The translations under genes were made by a program, and so were the position numbers. Under the pieces are notes generated by a model, which was not told the DNA's origin, searched no databases, and saw only the letters and a program-made list of their open reading frames with translations. DNA of 64,000 nt from Maea johnstoni (taxonomy: Eukaryota > Annelida > Polychaeta > Spionida > Magelonidae): assembly GCA_963942565.1 (NCBI GenBank), contig OZ012690.1, positions 43,899,574 through 43,963,573 on the forward strand, read 5' to 3'. How positions within the stretch are numbered: position 1 is the stretch's first letter; every line of letters begins with the position of its first letter. Positions 12,921 to 24,050 of this stretch are shown here, one piece after another.

Positions 12921-14323
12921 TTATTCACTTCCCATCGGTCTGCTGCATTGCCAGAAAATTATCCAGAGAGGTGGCATTGAGAGTGAAGAACGTTCTAGCA
13001 GCTTCAGGCTCATATGCAACTGGACCATTGGGACAGAGGCAGAGCCAATAACACTGAAGACATGGGGTGAATTTGTTGAGTTTCCCTTTTGCATTAGGAG
13101 GAAGGAGACTACATTCCTCCCACTTGCATTCACTGCCACACTCTGGGATGCAATTGCAAGTCTAAGTAGCCCTCCATAAACATGGTATGCATCAGATCCA
13201 CTCCTCACTGCATGAAGCTTGCCAGTGCCCTTCACAGCTGAAATCTGGGCTTGAAGCATGTTCACCTCTTTCTGGGATAAATCATACTCCTCTTGGCCAA
13301 TCCAAGTGTAGTTTCCAGCTCCGCCAGTTTCAGATGCCCATTTGAAGAAGTCATCTGCATCAGCCATAGGTGTTCCATGTTTGCCTGCTTGCTCAGCCAT
13401 CCTTTTGACACTGCCCCCAATGCCATCACAGGGACTTTCCTTGGGGTAAGGCCACTGTCTTGAATGAGCTGGTTGGTCTTGCTGCGTGTCTGAGCAGTGA
13501 TGCCTTGCTCAGCTTGCATAGCTTCGAGTGGCACTACCACTGGAACTGGAGGAAGCACTGGAGACCAGGGTCTATCCTGTACTGTAGTCCCCTGGCTTGG
13601 AGATGTGACAGTACTACTACTTGTCCTTGTAATGTCACTTGATCCTTTCTTCTCCATCTTCTTGCAGCTCCTTTGGTATTTCCGTTTCTGAGCTTTGAGA
13701 TTCTTAATCTGTTCCTCATGCTTTGTAACCTGTCGGTTCAATTTTGAAACAGCTTTTTCGACACGTTTTCTCTTTTGAGTAGTAGAATTTAGACCAGTAC
13801 CATCCTTCGTCTCATCATCACTGTTAGATCCATTGACAGTTGACCAGTCGTCATCTTCCTCCACATCAGCCTGAGCAGCCAGTTTCTCTTCCAGTCTCTT
13901 CTTACGGTGTCTCCTGACCCTGCTTTTGGTTAACCTCCTGTTATTTGCCTTCTCTTCTTCTGTCATGTCTGCTACATTCTTTTGATCACCTTTCACCTTT
14001 TCAGTTTCCCTTTTCATGAAGGTAGCACCCAGTTCAGCAAGTTTCTCCGCCCAATATCTTGGTTGCCACTCAGCATTGCTTAGGGAAAGGGGTCTTGCCC
14101 GCATAGAATACATTATCCGGCTGAAAAAGTAAAGAAAAGTGTCAAAATAAGCCATGTCCTCAAAAACGTAACGTACAAATGAAACATCACGTAAAGAAAA
14201 TGTCCTCAACTCAAATCTAGATGTAAATACCCCCCCCCCCCCCCCCCGCCATGTTGTTTTGATTAATTTACGAGAACAACAATTCAAAGTTTTATAAACT
14301 TACGGCAAAATACACACAGACAT
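12921..14323 (-). CDS. Two-exon gene for a basic, bZIP-like protein; one frameshift
   Basis: Exon 1 is 14304-14323 (ATG at 14323, donor GTAAGT). Exon 2 is 14120 down to 12921 (acceptor CTTTTTCAG). A phase-2 junction joins them in frame to give MSVCILPRIMYSMRARPLSL. The protein would be ~405 residues. Order: an N-terminal segment containing EWQPRYWAEKLAEL; a basic segment with NNRRLTKSRVRRHRKKRLEE that resembles a bZIP basic region; an acidic linker; a Lys-rich coiled coil; a Ser/Thr/Pro-rich linker; and a C-terminal globular part with FFKWASETGG and PHVFSVIGSAS. Near 13398 the frame changes by one base between the linker and the C-terminal part, so this copy is either broken or mis-assembled there. 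The basic region suggests a nuclear protein. I do not recognise the family, and transposon cargo is possible. Confidence 0.6.
14230..14247. repeat. Poly-C run (18 bases) in the intron of the bZIP-like gene
   Basis: An uninterrupted run of 18 C lies inside the 183-bp intron (14121-14303). Its length is prone to sequencing error. Confidence 0.8.
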
Positions 14324-14542
14324 CTTAAAATTTCTGTTAGCGGAGCTTCTATACTACCCTACCCCTGCAAAATGACACTGATTTTTCAAAGATCCCATGA
14401 TTAGAAATCGAAAAACTTTATGAAAAAAACACTCACCGCTGATTTTGACAATTCTGGCAGCATGGCCTAACATCCCCTCTTGACGTCAGAAATAAAAACG
14501 AGGCCATTACCTCATTATTTTAGTCTGTACGCTTGTCGATAA
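14324..14542. promoter_or_regulatory. Candidate promoter with a perfect CRE-type palindrome
   Basis: TGACGTCA at 14481-14488 is a perfect CREB/ATF palindrome. It lies ~160 bp upstream of the minus-strand gene start at 14323 and ~55 bp upstream of a weak plus-strand open exon, so it could serve a divergent pair. Function is inferred from the motif alone. Confidence 0.35.
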
Positions 14543-14737
14543 ATGGCAATGTCGGATTGCCTAGCAACTTACACAACGTTTGTACGATACGGTTTTTCGA
14601 ACTTATGCTTCACTGCAGGCTTAGAAATAATTCTTTCTGGATTCATTACAATCGTTATTTGTACTGTGCCTGAAGGTCTTTTAGATGCAAAAAGAAGATC
14701 TTCCACGACTACATGTATAGGGTGGTATAATGCGATG
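14543..14737 (+). CDS. Possible first exon, unknown product (weak)
   Basis: A 65-codon open stretch starts at an ATG and ends at a consensus donor (GATG then GTAAGT at 14738), phase 0. It is divergent from the bZIP-like gene and shares its upstream region. The translation is hydrophobic in the middle (LEIILSGFITIVICTVPEGL) and matches no family I know. No partner exon is seen downstream, so chance is a serious alternative. Confidence 0.2.
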
Positions 14738-15302
14738 GTAAGTTGTGCTTGTTATCGATACGCACCAACCTTACCCCATTTCGAGGTCTGTGGGCCTTTC
14801 TTAAAACTTGGTCTCAGACTTTTTGTTATTTTATCGAAAAGTTGAGATGTTTCCGCAGATCTAGAGACCAAAAAATTGAATTCTATTTAATATGGTACAT
14901 GTCCAGCATAAACCAGCTTGATGTGAAATGTACAAACAAAGATTGAAGACACATGTAAATACCTATATAATGTATATTTCAAAATGAAATATTCTTTTTT
15001 TGTGTCATAAATATCAAAATTCAAAATGTTTCCAATAAATATAGATGAGATTTTCCTAATACAATCCGTTTTTTTAATCTTTTCACACAAAATCATAATT
15101 TAACCTTTGCTGAGGACACGTTAGTCCGTTTCGCCTTGTTGCTCTTCCGGCCTCAGAATTTTTTTATTTTTTTTACTGGAGTTATGACACAAGTTATGCA
15201 CGACTCTGATGCACATTGATCCTAGCTATTGGCTGATACCAAGTAAGCCAGTATTCATGCAGTATTTTTCCCTAGGGGGTTGAGGGTCATGCAAATCTCG
15301 TT
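14738..15302. other. Non-coding stretch
   Basis: AT-rich, with no convincing frame or repeat, up to the right arm of the 32-bp inverted repeat. Confidence 0.35.
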
Positions 15303-15334
15303 ATGTGGACCGATAAGGTGGAATGGCTGATATG
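15303..15334 (-). repeat. Right arm of the 32-bp inverted repeat
   Basis: Inverted copy of 11097-11128 (ATGTGGACCGATAAGGTGGA...). The flanking few dozen bases on each side are loosely similar in inverted order too. Confidence 0.5.
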
Positions 15335-15879
15335 TCAATGTTTATGCATCTCCGAATGGCGGTCAAATAGGTGTAGGGGGGTATAAGAGTGTTCAACATT
15401 ATATCACCTTGAAAATTTGACGAGCTAAAATCTTCATAAGTAGGTCAATTCTTTCATGCTCTTGCATGTTAGTAGGGGGGTGGTCAATGTACATTACAAA
15501 CCCATGTTACCTGCTAACCCCCTTAATTAGGGGGCAGGGGAGGGGAGTGCCGAGTGAAAATACCCTTAGGTAGCGTGGGGTAAGAAAATTATGATTTTGG
15601 TTATCTAACCCAAGGAAATAGGGTTAGATGTTCTAAAAACAGTTTTGAAGAGCTTAGAAGGTCCTTTACCCAAAATAATATGGTGCAGCACCCTTAATTA
15701 TACCATATATAGTGTTTTGGGGGTTGATAAGTGCAAAAAATAGAAAAATCGTTAATCAGGGCATAGGTGACACATATAACACTTAATCTTTACAATAAAG
15801 ATGTTTCAAAATTCCCCTAATCATTATCTTTCATTTGCAACCAGGTTTATGCCTGAAGAATGAACGGTTAAAAAGTTAT

Positions 15880-16417
15880 GGCCCATTTTATAATGAGAAA
15901 ATTCACTAATATGGAACAAATGAGAAACATTTGGCAGATTTTTTTGTGTTTTAGCAGATATCTTCATTCTGTTAGTGCTTAAATACTCAGAACAAGACTG
16001 TGTAACAGGAAATATCTTCATTTGTAGCATAGGGGCTTCATTTCTTAGTTTTACATGACCTCAGAAACCAAAAAAACACCTAAAATGACCTTAAGAAAAT
16101 TTCCAAAAAAATAAAGTTATTTCTTATAAGTAAAACATGAAATAAGGGTAGAATTAAGCAGGGAATTGCAACAGATTAGTTTCAAGCTGAAAAATAAAGC
16201 CTTCTTATGGTACAAGGTCATTTCAAGGTGAAATCTACAAATTAATTCTGGTTCTTTTAGACCCATATTTTAAAATTGATAATAATTTGTTAAGCAATGT
16301 TTATAGTAATCATTAGAGAATATAATTCCCTACAATTTGATGTATAGAACATGAAAATCGGTTACAAAATGGCTGCCACATGGCCCATTTTATAGTGGGA
16401 AAATACCCTAATATGGA
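15880..16417 (+). repeat. Host ~500-bp tandem repeat, units 1 and 2 (unit 2 split by LINE copy A)
   Basis: Unit 1 begins near 15880 (ATGGCCCATTTTATAATG) and unit 2 near 16377 (ATGGCCCATTTTATAGTG). Unit 2 is interrupted after CCCTAATATGGA by the LINE and resumes on the far side at 22164 with GCAAATGAGAG. The LINE therefore landed in a pre-existing tandem repeat. Confidence 0.65.
16406..16417. repeat. Target-site duplication of LINE copy A (left)
   Basis: CCCTAATATGGA is present exactly here and at 22164-22175, on either side of LINE copy A. Confidence 0.85.
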
Positions 16418-16625
16418 ATGAATAAATGGTTGCTTAAAGGCACATCGGCGCACAAAGGCCATTTAGTGCCATAAACATTGTGTAAAACAATGGTCCTTTG
16501 TTATTGTTGAAAACAATAAAAAAGCAATAGATGAATAAAAATGATCACAAAACAATGAACAACTTCAAAATATAATTTCCGTATAACAGGTTGCTTCAAA
16601 AGAAACTATAAATTCTTAAAAGGTT

Positions 16626-19600
16626 TTACAATTGGTAAAACAGACCAATCTCATGTAAATAAGATAAAATTCTGTCTTGAGGAACCTTTTCAAAGAGTTC
16701 CCTAAAGCTATTTACGCTAAAATGTCTAGATTCAATAACATCAACACACTCAAATAAAATATGCTTGACAGTCAATTGACAGTCAAACGCTGTACATTGG
16801 GGAGGATCTTCCCCTTTCAAAAGGAAGCAGTGAGTCAAATGAGTGTGACCAATTGGAACTCTTGCCAAAACACTCTCCTCACGTTTAATGATTCTAGAAC
16901 CTCCAGGCCAAAGACCCAGCTGTGGATGAATCTCATGTAGTTTGTTGTTTACAGTCTCATCCCACTGAGTCTGCCATTTGCGTTTTAAAAGAACATTGAT
17001 GTGTTTTTTAAAATCAAAATAAGGAATAGGAACATCTGTGACTCTTCTCGAAAGACCAGCCTTGGCAGCAGCATCTGCCTTGTCATTACCCCTAATGCCA
17101 ACATGACTGGGAATCCAGTTAAATAATATCTTTTCTCTTGGTACTGTACTAGCCAATTGAGGCGTTCCAGTATGTAGAGGACAAGAGGATGTGTCCAGTC
17201 TTGGCCCGAAATGGCTTGAAGAGCAGACTTTGAATCAGAGAAAATAATAAAATTCCTTTCATCATCATGTGCCGTGACCACCCTATCAAGAGCTAGATAG
17301 AGAGCATGCAACTCTGCAGAAAATATATAGAGGACTTATCTGGAAGACGTTCAATGGAAGAATAATTATCAATGACTGCTGCTGCTGCAGCCTTGTCGTC
17401 TGCAACAGAGCCATCAGTGTAGATGAAATCAGAGTCTCGAAAGACATCCTTCACCTCATTGTGTAAACTTATGTACTTGGAAGGATCCGTTTGATCCTTC
17501 TTAGCATATGAAAGAGTGAGGTTGACCATAGTAGTTTCAGGAAATTCAAACTTTGCGATGATATCAGGATCAAAGTCCAATTCTTCCAATGACTCCTTAA
17601 TACGAATATCAAAAGTTGGAATGACTCTTGGTTTTCTACCAAAAAGATCCACATATCGAGGGTTGAAAATAGTATCATAAACAGGGTTATTTGGGTTGGC
17701 AGCTATTTTAGTTGCAAATTGAAGAGCAAACTTTTCTCTTCTGAGGTGAAGAGGGAGCTCATTCGCCTCAACACAAAGACTCTGTGCAGGAGAGGTTCTA
17801 AAGGCTCCAAGACAAAGCCTCAAACCTTGATTTTGAATAGGATCCAGCAAAGAGATATAAGATTTACATGCTGCTCCGTAAATAAAACATCCATAGTCTT
17901 AAGCTTAGAACGAACAAGGGCCCTATAAAGCCGTAAATGAACTAAACGATCCCCACCCCAGTCGGTACTGGAAACAACATGCAACAAATTCAAAGCCTTG
18001 ACACACTTTTTCTTAAGGCCCTTGATATGAGGGACAAATGTCAATTTTGAATCTAATAAAATGCCAAGGAATTTCGTTTCCTTCTTTACAGGAATGGGGT
18101 TATCATAAAGTACCAAGTCGGAATCAGGATGAAGACCCCTCCTACGACAAAAATGGACACAAACAGTCTTTGATTGGGAGAATTTAAAACCATTATTGTC
18201 AGCCCAATATTCTATTCTATTTATATGAAGTTGGAGCTGCCTTTCTATAGCGTGCATATGTTTTGATCGATATGAGACACCAAAGTCATCCACAAATAGA
18301 GACTTAATTGTCAACACCATTTCTTATTCAGCTGGTGATGCTGTTGATTTTGACAATAAAAAGGGTGACAGATAAAATGATACCCTAAGGAACTCCCATT
18401 TCTTGATCATAAAAGTCAGAGAGGGATGTCCCTACTCTGACTCAAAATTTCCTTTCAGATAAAAAGTTTTTAATAAAAAGGGGCAAACGTCCCCTGAGGT
18501 CCACACCATGTAAATCCTTCATAATTCCATATTTCCAAGTGGTGTCATATGCCTTTTCTACGTCAAAAAAGACAGACACCACATGTTCTCCTTTTAAAAA
18601 TCCCTCTCTTACAAAAGTCTCAAATCGCACAAGATGATCCATTGTGCTGCGTGTTTTCCGGAAGCCACTTAGGGCGTCCGTAATGAGTGGAGAAGATTCA
18701 AGATACCAAACAAGACGATCCTTGATCATTCGTTTCATGGTTTTACAGACACAACTGGTCAAAGCTATTAGGCGGTAATTATTTGGATCTTTGGAGTCTT
18801 TTCCTGGCTTGGCAATGGTAATGATGGTGGCTTCTCTCCAGGAAGGTGGAAACTCTCCAATTTCCCAAATACTATAAAAACCTTTAAAAGGCACTGGAGA
18901 GAAGCTTTGGGAAGATGCTTCAATATCTGATAATGTATTTGATCCGGACCAGGAGCTGTGTCATGGGCTTTGCCAAGCGCAGTCCTGAGCTCATCTATTA
19001 AGGGTTGATTATATGGTTTGGTATTGTCAGATTGGAATATAAGGGGGTGTCTCTCTTGTATATTTTTGATGCGTTGGAACTTAGAAGAATAATGTGCAGA
19101 GGATGAATTGAATGATATTGCCTCCCCAATGGTATTGGCAATATCCCTTGGTTGCGGTATTTTTTGGCCATTCTTTTCAATATGTTTTATGGATGGGCCG
19201 CCCCCCTTACCCTTAATTTTACGGACCATGTCCCAGCATTTCTTCATAGACTTTCTGGCATTTAGTTTGGACAAATATTCGTGCCAACTATTCTTTTTGT
19301 TGGCACAAATGACCTGTCTTGCTTTAGCTCTTTTTATACAATATTCTTGTAAATTTGTATTTTTTGGAGATCTTTTAAAAACTCTTTCGTTGTAATATAG
19401 CTTCCTTACACTCATCAGAAAACCATGGCTTCTGTGGCTTCTTGGGGTTGGGATTTGATTTTGGGATTGTTTCGTTGGCAACTTCACAAAGCTTGTCAAT
19501 AAATGTTTTCAGCTGGAGACCTCCATCAAGATCATCTTGAGGAAAGGCCTCCAAACACAGGTCTTTAAAAAGATTCCAATCAGCTTTGTGAAACTGCCAC

Positions 19601-20345
19601 TTTGGTGGTCTGTCGTCGGGAGGATGATAATGACTTTTTAAGATGATAGGAAAATGGTCACTGTCATGAAGATCTTCCTCCACCCTCCATGAAAAATCCA
19701 TGAAAAGTGAAGGAGAGCACACAGTGAGATCTATTGATGTAAGAGAACCAGTTGCTGGATGCAGATAAGTCGGGGTGTCATAATTAAAGAGGCAGATATT
19801 ACGTTTAGTCATGGCCCTCTCCATGACCTTACCCTTGGCGTCATTTTTATTCCCTCCCCACAAGTAATTGTGAGAATTTAAATCCCCAACAATCCCAAAT
19901 GGGTTAGGTAATTGGTCTTCTATGTTTGCAAGGTGACAGAGATGAAGAGTGGTGCTAGGAGGAATATAAAGATTGCAGAAGGTAATTGTAGTGTGGAGAG
20001 TCACCTTTACAACAATCGCTTGCAAAGGCGAGGTCACATCTACAAAACTCTGAGGTAGATTGCTTTTGATAAATATTGAGACACCACCATGTGCTCTATC
20101 CATATCATCTATTGTTCCAGTTTTATTGTAGGCAACATAATCTTTTAAAGTCATTTGATCATCTTTTAGGTTTGTTTCTTGGAGACAAATGACAGGAGCA
20201 TTATATTTTTGAGCTATTAGTTCAAGTTCCTGCCTATTTGCTGCAAGTCCTCGACAGTTCCACTGAATAATAAAGTCACTAGCCATGGTGAGAAAAAGGA
20301 GAAAAGAAAGAGATATGTGTGGGTTAAAATCAATACAAGTGTCAT
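16626..20345 (-). pseudogene. LINE copy A ORF2: endonuclease, reverse transcriptase, RNase H (broken)
   Basis: In order on the minus strand: an APE-type endonuclease (IIQWNCRGLAANRQELEL, VICLQETNL, GDLNSHNYLWGG, SDHFPI) at ~20290-19650; a linker; a reverse transcriptase (LIALTSCVCKTM, SGFRKTRSTMDHL, VFFDVEKAYDT, FVDDFGVSYR) at ~18840-18250; and RNase H (FIYTDGSVADDKAA, IIFSDSKSALQAI, NWIPSHVGIRGNDKADAAA) at ~17430-17050. The YxDD box appears as FVDD. The start overlaps the ORF1 stop as ATGA at 20342-20345; an internal ATG at 20286 in a strong context (CACCATGGC) may be the true start. The frame is interrupted several times (for example near 17300, 17850, 18350-18440, 18880 and 19400), so no functional enzyme is made. 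Confidence 0.85.
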
Positions 20346-21600
20346 TTTGATGGTATGAGGTGTACTCTCGCCTTTGGTTGGTGTGGCTTTGGTATATCCT
20401 CACAGTCCATTGTTTCAAATGACCTCTCTCTGCGGATTTGAGAGAGAGGATCAGATGAACCTTTGGATGGTCTGGAGCCTAAGGAATTTCTCCTAGGCTC
20501 CTGCATGCCACCCTGAGAGGCAGTGATGGGTTTGTGTGTATAAGATTTAGTATTTTGTGATGGCTTTGGAGGGATTTTTGCTTTTGCAGTGGTAGGTTCA
20601 ATGATATTTATAGGTTGTTGTGATGGTTCATTTACTGTTTGTGTAGACATTGTTGCATGAGATGGAGTTGGAGTGATGTGTTTTTCAGGTGTAGGAAGAA
20701 GTGTGAAGTCTGTTGCATTGATTGGCCAGGTGATGTCGGTTTGGGTCTAAATTGAAGAGTATTTTGGTTTGTTGACTGTTGCTGCTAGAACATATTATAT
20801 CTTTTCAGTACTGGATTGGTTCTGGACTATTTTCCTAGCTTCTGGTAAAGGCACTTGCCTTTTACATTGAACAGATTGAATCTCCTTCTCAAAAATCCAT
20901 TTAGAGCAGGTTCTACTGTACGCGGGATGGCACATTTTATGGGATGATCACAAGGAGTATCTCCATGGTCATCCATAGAGCATTCTGGGCATTTGGAGGG
21001 ATTTTTGCAAGTGTTTTTGTGATGTCCAAACTGTTGGCAACCAAAACATCTCAGAGGGTTGGGGATGAATGGGGAAACTTTAACTTTCAGAAAGCCTACA
21101 TTGATTTCGGAAGGAACTGTACTCCCATGGAAAGTGAGGATGATGGTTGCAGTTGTAATTTTGTTGCCATCTTTTGTGATTATAATTTTCTGTGCCTCAC
21201 TAACACGTTGCTCTTTCAGATTATCAACTATGTCTTCCACAAGAGTAAACTTTAGTTCGCTGCACCGGATGACACCCTTGATGGTATTTAGTGTCCTATG
21301 GGGGGATATTTTAACTGGAACATTGACTAGCATTGACGTCTTAATAAGATTTTTGTAATGTGATTCCTTTTCAACCTCCACCAAGATATCGCCTGATCTG
21401 AGATGTTTCATTTGTTTTGGTGTCCCTGCTAAGCCTTGGATGCTTTTGGCAATGGCAAAGGGAGATAAAGAGGTGAGTAGTTTTTCTGGAGATGCGGGCT
21501 GGATAACTAAAAAGTGTGGCCAGAAATTCTTTGTTGAGGTATTGTCATCATCGGATAGGTAATCTTCTAATGTTCTTTTTTGGGTTTTGGAAGAAGCCAT
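20342..21600 (-). pseudogene. LINE copy A ORF1: gag-like RNA-binding protein (broken)
   Basis: It starts at MASSKTQKRTLEDYLSDDDN (ATG at 21600). Residues ~100-170 resemble the ORF1 mid-domain of I/Jockey LINEs. A CCHC knuckle follows (CFGCQQFGHHKNTC), then a second cysteine/histidine cluster and a Pro/Thr/Gln-rich tail. A frame break at ~20830 and another near 20650 separate the tail from the N-terminal part. In this family ORF1 coats the LINE RNA. Confidence 0.8.
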
Positions 21601-22163
21601 ATGAGAGTTGTATTCTTCGTCCGCTGTGGTCCCCAGCCTTACTTCGACTCCAACAAGGGGTATACAGAGGTGCGGGGCAGTGCCATCAGCGCACTCACAA
21701 TTTATACAAATAAAAAGACATGTACAAACCCTGATTGGCCCATGAGCAATCGCCTTCTAGGAAGAGATCAAGATGGTCATTAACAACGGCTAAGTTGAAT
21801 GACCACGTCAACCTCCCCCTAGGGCATGGCATTACCAGCCGATTGATCTAGACCGAGCCAAATCAGACCTGTCTAGATGAAATAAGGGCCAAAGTGGCGT
21901 GTTGGAGAAAATAGATCCATAGAGCCATCACCCCTCAACCACCAGGATCCCGTCTTCCAATTTCACAGGCCGCAGCCCACGGCAAACAAGCTGCCTCCAA
22001 CCGGGAGGTACGGGGACTACATCTTAGTCTGATCTCTCCCCATCGACCTCTCTGGTATGGTTGAACCTACCAGGGATTAGAAATCCCAACCAGCATAGCT
22101 CTCAGGATCCTAAAGGCACACAAGCCTCTCCACCACAATAAGGTGGTAGCTCAACGGATAGGT

Positions 22164-22610
22164 CCCTAATATGGAGCAAATGAGAGAAACATTTGCTTTA
22201 TTGGCAGAATTTTTTTGTTTTAGCAGATATCTTGATTCTAATAGTGCTAAAATATTCATAATAAGACTGTGCAACAGGAAATATCTTCATTTGTAGCAAA
22301 GGAGCTTCTTTTCTCAGTTCTACATGACCTCAGAAAGCCAAAAACAAAACAAAAATAACCCGCAGAAAATTTCCAAAAAAATGAAGTTGGTTATTTCTTA
22401 TAAGTAAAACATGAAATAAGGGTAGAATTAAGAAGGGAATTACAACAGATTAGTTTCAGGCTGAAAAGATAAAGCCTTATGGTAAAAGGTCATTTCAAGG
22501 TGAAATCTACAAATTCTGGTTCTTTTAGCCCAATATTTTTAAAATTGACAATAATTTGTTAAGCAATCTATCTAGTAATCATTAGAGAATAGAATTCCCT
22601 ACAATAGAGA
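22164..22610 (+). repeat. Target-site duplication (22164-22175) and rest of host tandem-repeat unit 2
   Basis: The first 12 bases repeat the left duplication. What follows (GCAAATGAGAGAAACATTTG onward) parallels 15917-16370 with moderate divergence and small indels. Confidence 0.7.
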
Positions 22611-22745
22611 TCAGCAGCATGTACAAGTATCACTTAAAATGTGTATTTTCAGGGCTAAGAATCACTGCAGGAATGGATATCACTTACAGCAAACACATCT
22701 ATATTGTTTTTGTAATTAACAAATTTATGTCTAAATTCTTTTCAG

Positions 22746-23070
22746 AAAAAAACATAAGGGGCCAAGAACAAGGGCTGTACCCCAGCCCCTCTCCTGCTGC
22801 ACAGAGTGCGGAGCAGAAGTGGTCCGGCTCCGCCGCCATCTAAACTCTGTACACAGGGATCTGACAGACGATCAGAGGAAAGAAGCTCTGAATTCAATAA
22901 ATAGCGTCCAGAGAAAACGATCGAAATGCCCTGTCCCAGCCTGTGGGAAATTTCCGTCAAGGCTGCCGAATCACCTGCGGCAGGTTCACAAGCTGCCCTC
23001 TGGCAGTCTGGCCTTTACCCAGTATATGAGGGAGGCTTGTGAGGCCTGCTGCACCGGAGGAAATTGTTGA
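22746..23070 (+). CDS. Orphan terminal exon with two C2H2-like fingers
   Basis: After an acceptor (TTTTCAG, ending at 22745) a frame stays open to a TGA at 23068. It encodes two matching finger-like units: CTECGAEVVRLRRHLNSVH and CPVPACGKFPSRLPNHLRQV (followed by H). Spacing is C-x2-or-4-C-x9-H-x4-H, shorter than the classical x12 loop. The acceptor enters with one base before the first full codon, so an upstream exon is required and none is evident. It may be the tail of a decayed or rearranged host gene, or an element gene fragment. Confidence 0.4.
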
Positions 23071-23690
23071 TGAAACACCAAATCACAGGATGACAGTTGT
23101 GGAGGGTATGGGTCAATTTCATTTGATGTAACTTATCAAAGTTGTTGATGAATATCAATTCTTTTCTCTCATTCAACCTTTTTGTATATAGTATTTCAAG
23201 ATATTACAGCATAATTGTTTAGAGAGGCAACTTCTTAAAACATGTACCTTTGCTGGGTAACTCCCTAATATACACATGAAATTATCACACAAATCAGATA
23301 TTGCATCAGCTTATCCGATCAGTCCTGTCCCTTTTTGTCTGGTTAATACATTGCTTGTTCTACACATTACACTCATATTTGGTACCCTTTATGTTTATTT
23401 GTACTAAAATTCATTCCTTTGTGTTATTGAGTGTTTTTGCTGAGTACTTAATGTTATAAACCTTGCTTTGTTTTCAGAAAGTTAAAGTCTGTGCATATCA
23501 AAAGGAATTTGGGTCCATTTAAGGCATAACTACTCTCATTCTCTAGTTATGAGGGGTCAAAGTAACCCTAATTCTAGGTATTTCAGTCGCGACACCAATA
23601 AGTCCTTGGCCTTGACAGGTCAACTTTTACCCTTCATAACTTAATCCATAGGCTTTCTATTAAGCCCAAACTTCATATAACTCTTCATTA
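23071..23690. other. Non-coding stretch
   Basis: AT-rich with no convincing frame, repeat or RNA gene; it runs up to the MITE. Confidence 0.4.
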
Positions 23691-23693
23691 GAC

Positions 23694-24021
23694 CCCAGTA
23701 AACATGCCGATGGTAATCCAACCATTGGTGCGACGTTGGGCCAACGTACTAATGTCCGCCTGCCCCAACATCGGGCCAACGCTGGCAAATTCTAAAAATA
23801 GCATTTCTGTGATTATCCAGTTGCCAAAAATATGGTTGGCATGCCAACCGTTGACCAACATTGGCCCAATGTTGGAATGATGTTGGCATTATGTCCCCAA
23901 CATTGGCCCGATGTTGGGGCAGGTGGACATTGGTACGTTGGCCCAACGTCGCACCAATGGTTGGCAGATGGTTGGCCCAACATTGGCCCATCGTCGGCCC
24001 AACATTGGCATGTTTATGGGG
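23694..24021 (+). mobile_element. 328-bp MITE, copy 1
   Basis: Terminal inverted repeats CCCAGTAAACATGCC and GGCATGTTTATGGGG, with a longer imperfect inverted arm made of GTTGGCCCAAC/CCAACATTGG words. GAC flanks both sides (23691-23693 and 24022-24024) as a likely target duplication. No protein is encoded. It appears identical, in inverted orientation, to the copy at 39119-39446. Confidence 0.75.
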
Positions 24022-24035
24022 GACCCTGCTAAAGA

Positions 24036-24050
24036 GTTATTTACCTTAGG
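24036..24050. repeat. Target-site duplication of the split LINE (left)
   Basis: GTTATTTACCTTAGG is identical to 61470-61484, 37.4 kb away. This ties the three LINE pieces into one insertion event. Confidence 0.9.

Larger units (their letters stand above)
16418..22163 (-). mobile_element. LINE copy A, I/Nimb-like non-LTR retrotransposon, full length but decayed
   Basis: On the minus strand the element reads: 5' UTR of ~560 bp (22163-21601), ORF1 (21600-20342), ORF2 with endonuclease, reverse transcriptase and RNase H (20345-16626), then a short 3' UTR ending in an ATGAATAAATGG-type tail at 16418. It is framed by a perfect 12-bp target-site duplication. An RNase H domain after the RT, CCHC knuckles in ORF1 and a simple-repeat tail fit the I/Nimb group. 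Several frameshifts split both ORFs, so it is inactive. Confidence 0.85.

Noticed and set aside
23749-24049. Open frames of 60-80 codons rich in Trp, His and Asn
   Set aside because: They lie in a MITE made of CCAACATTGG words, and the copy at 39.1 kb gives the same frames in inverse. No transposase-like content.
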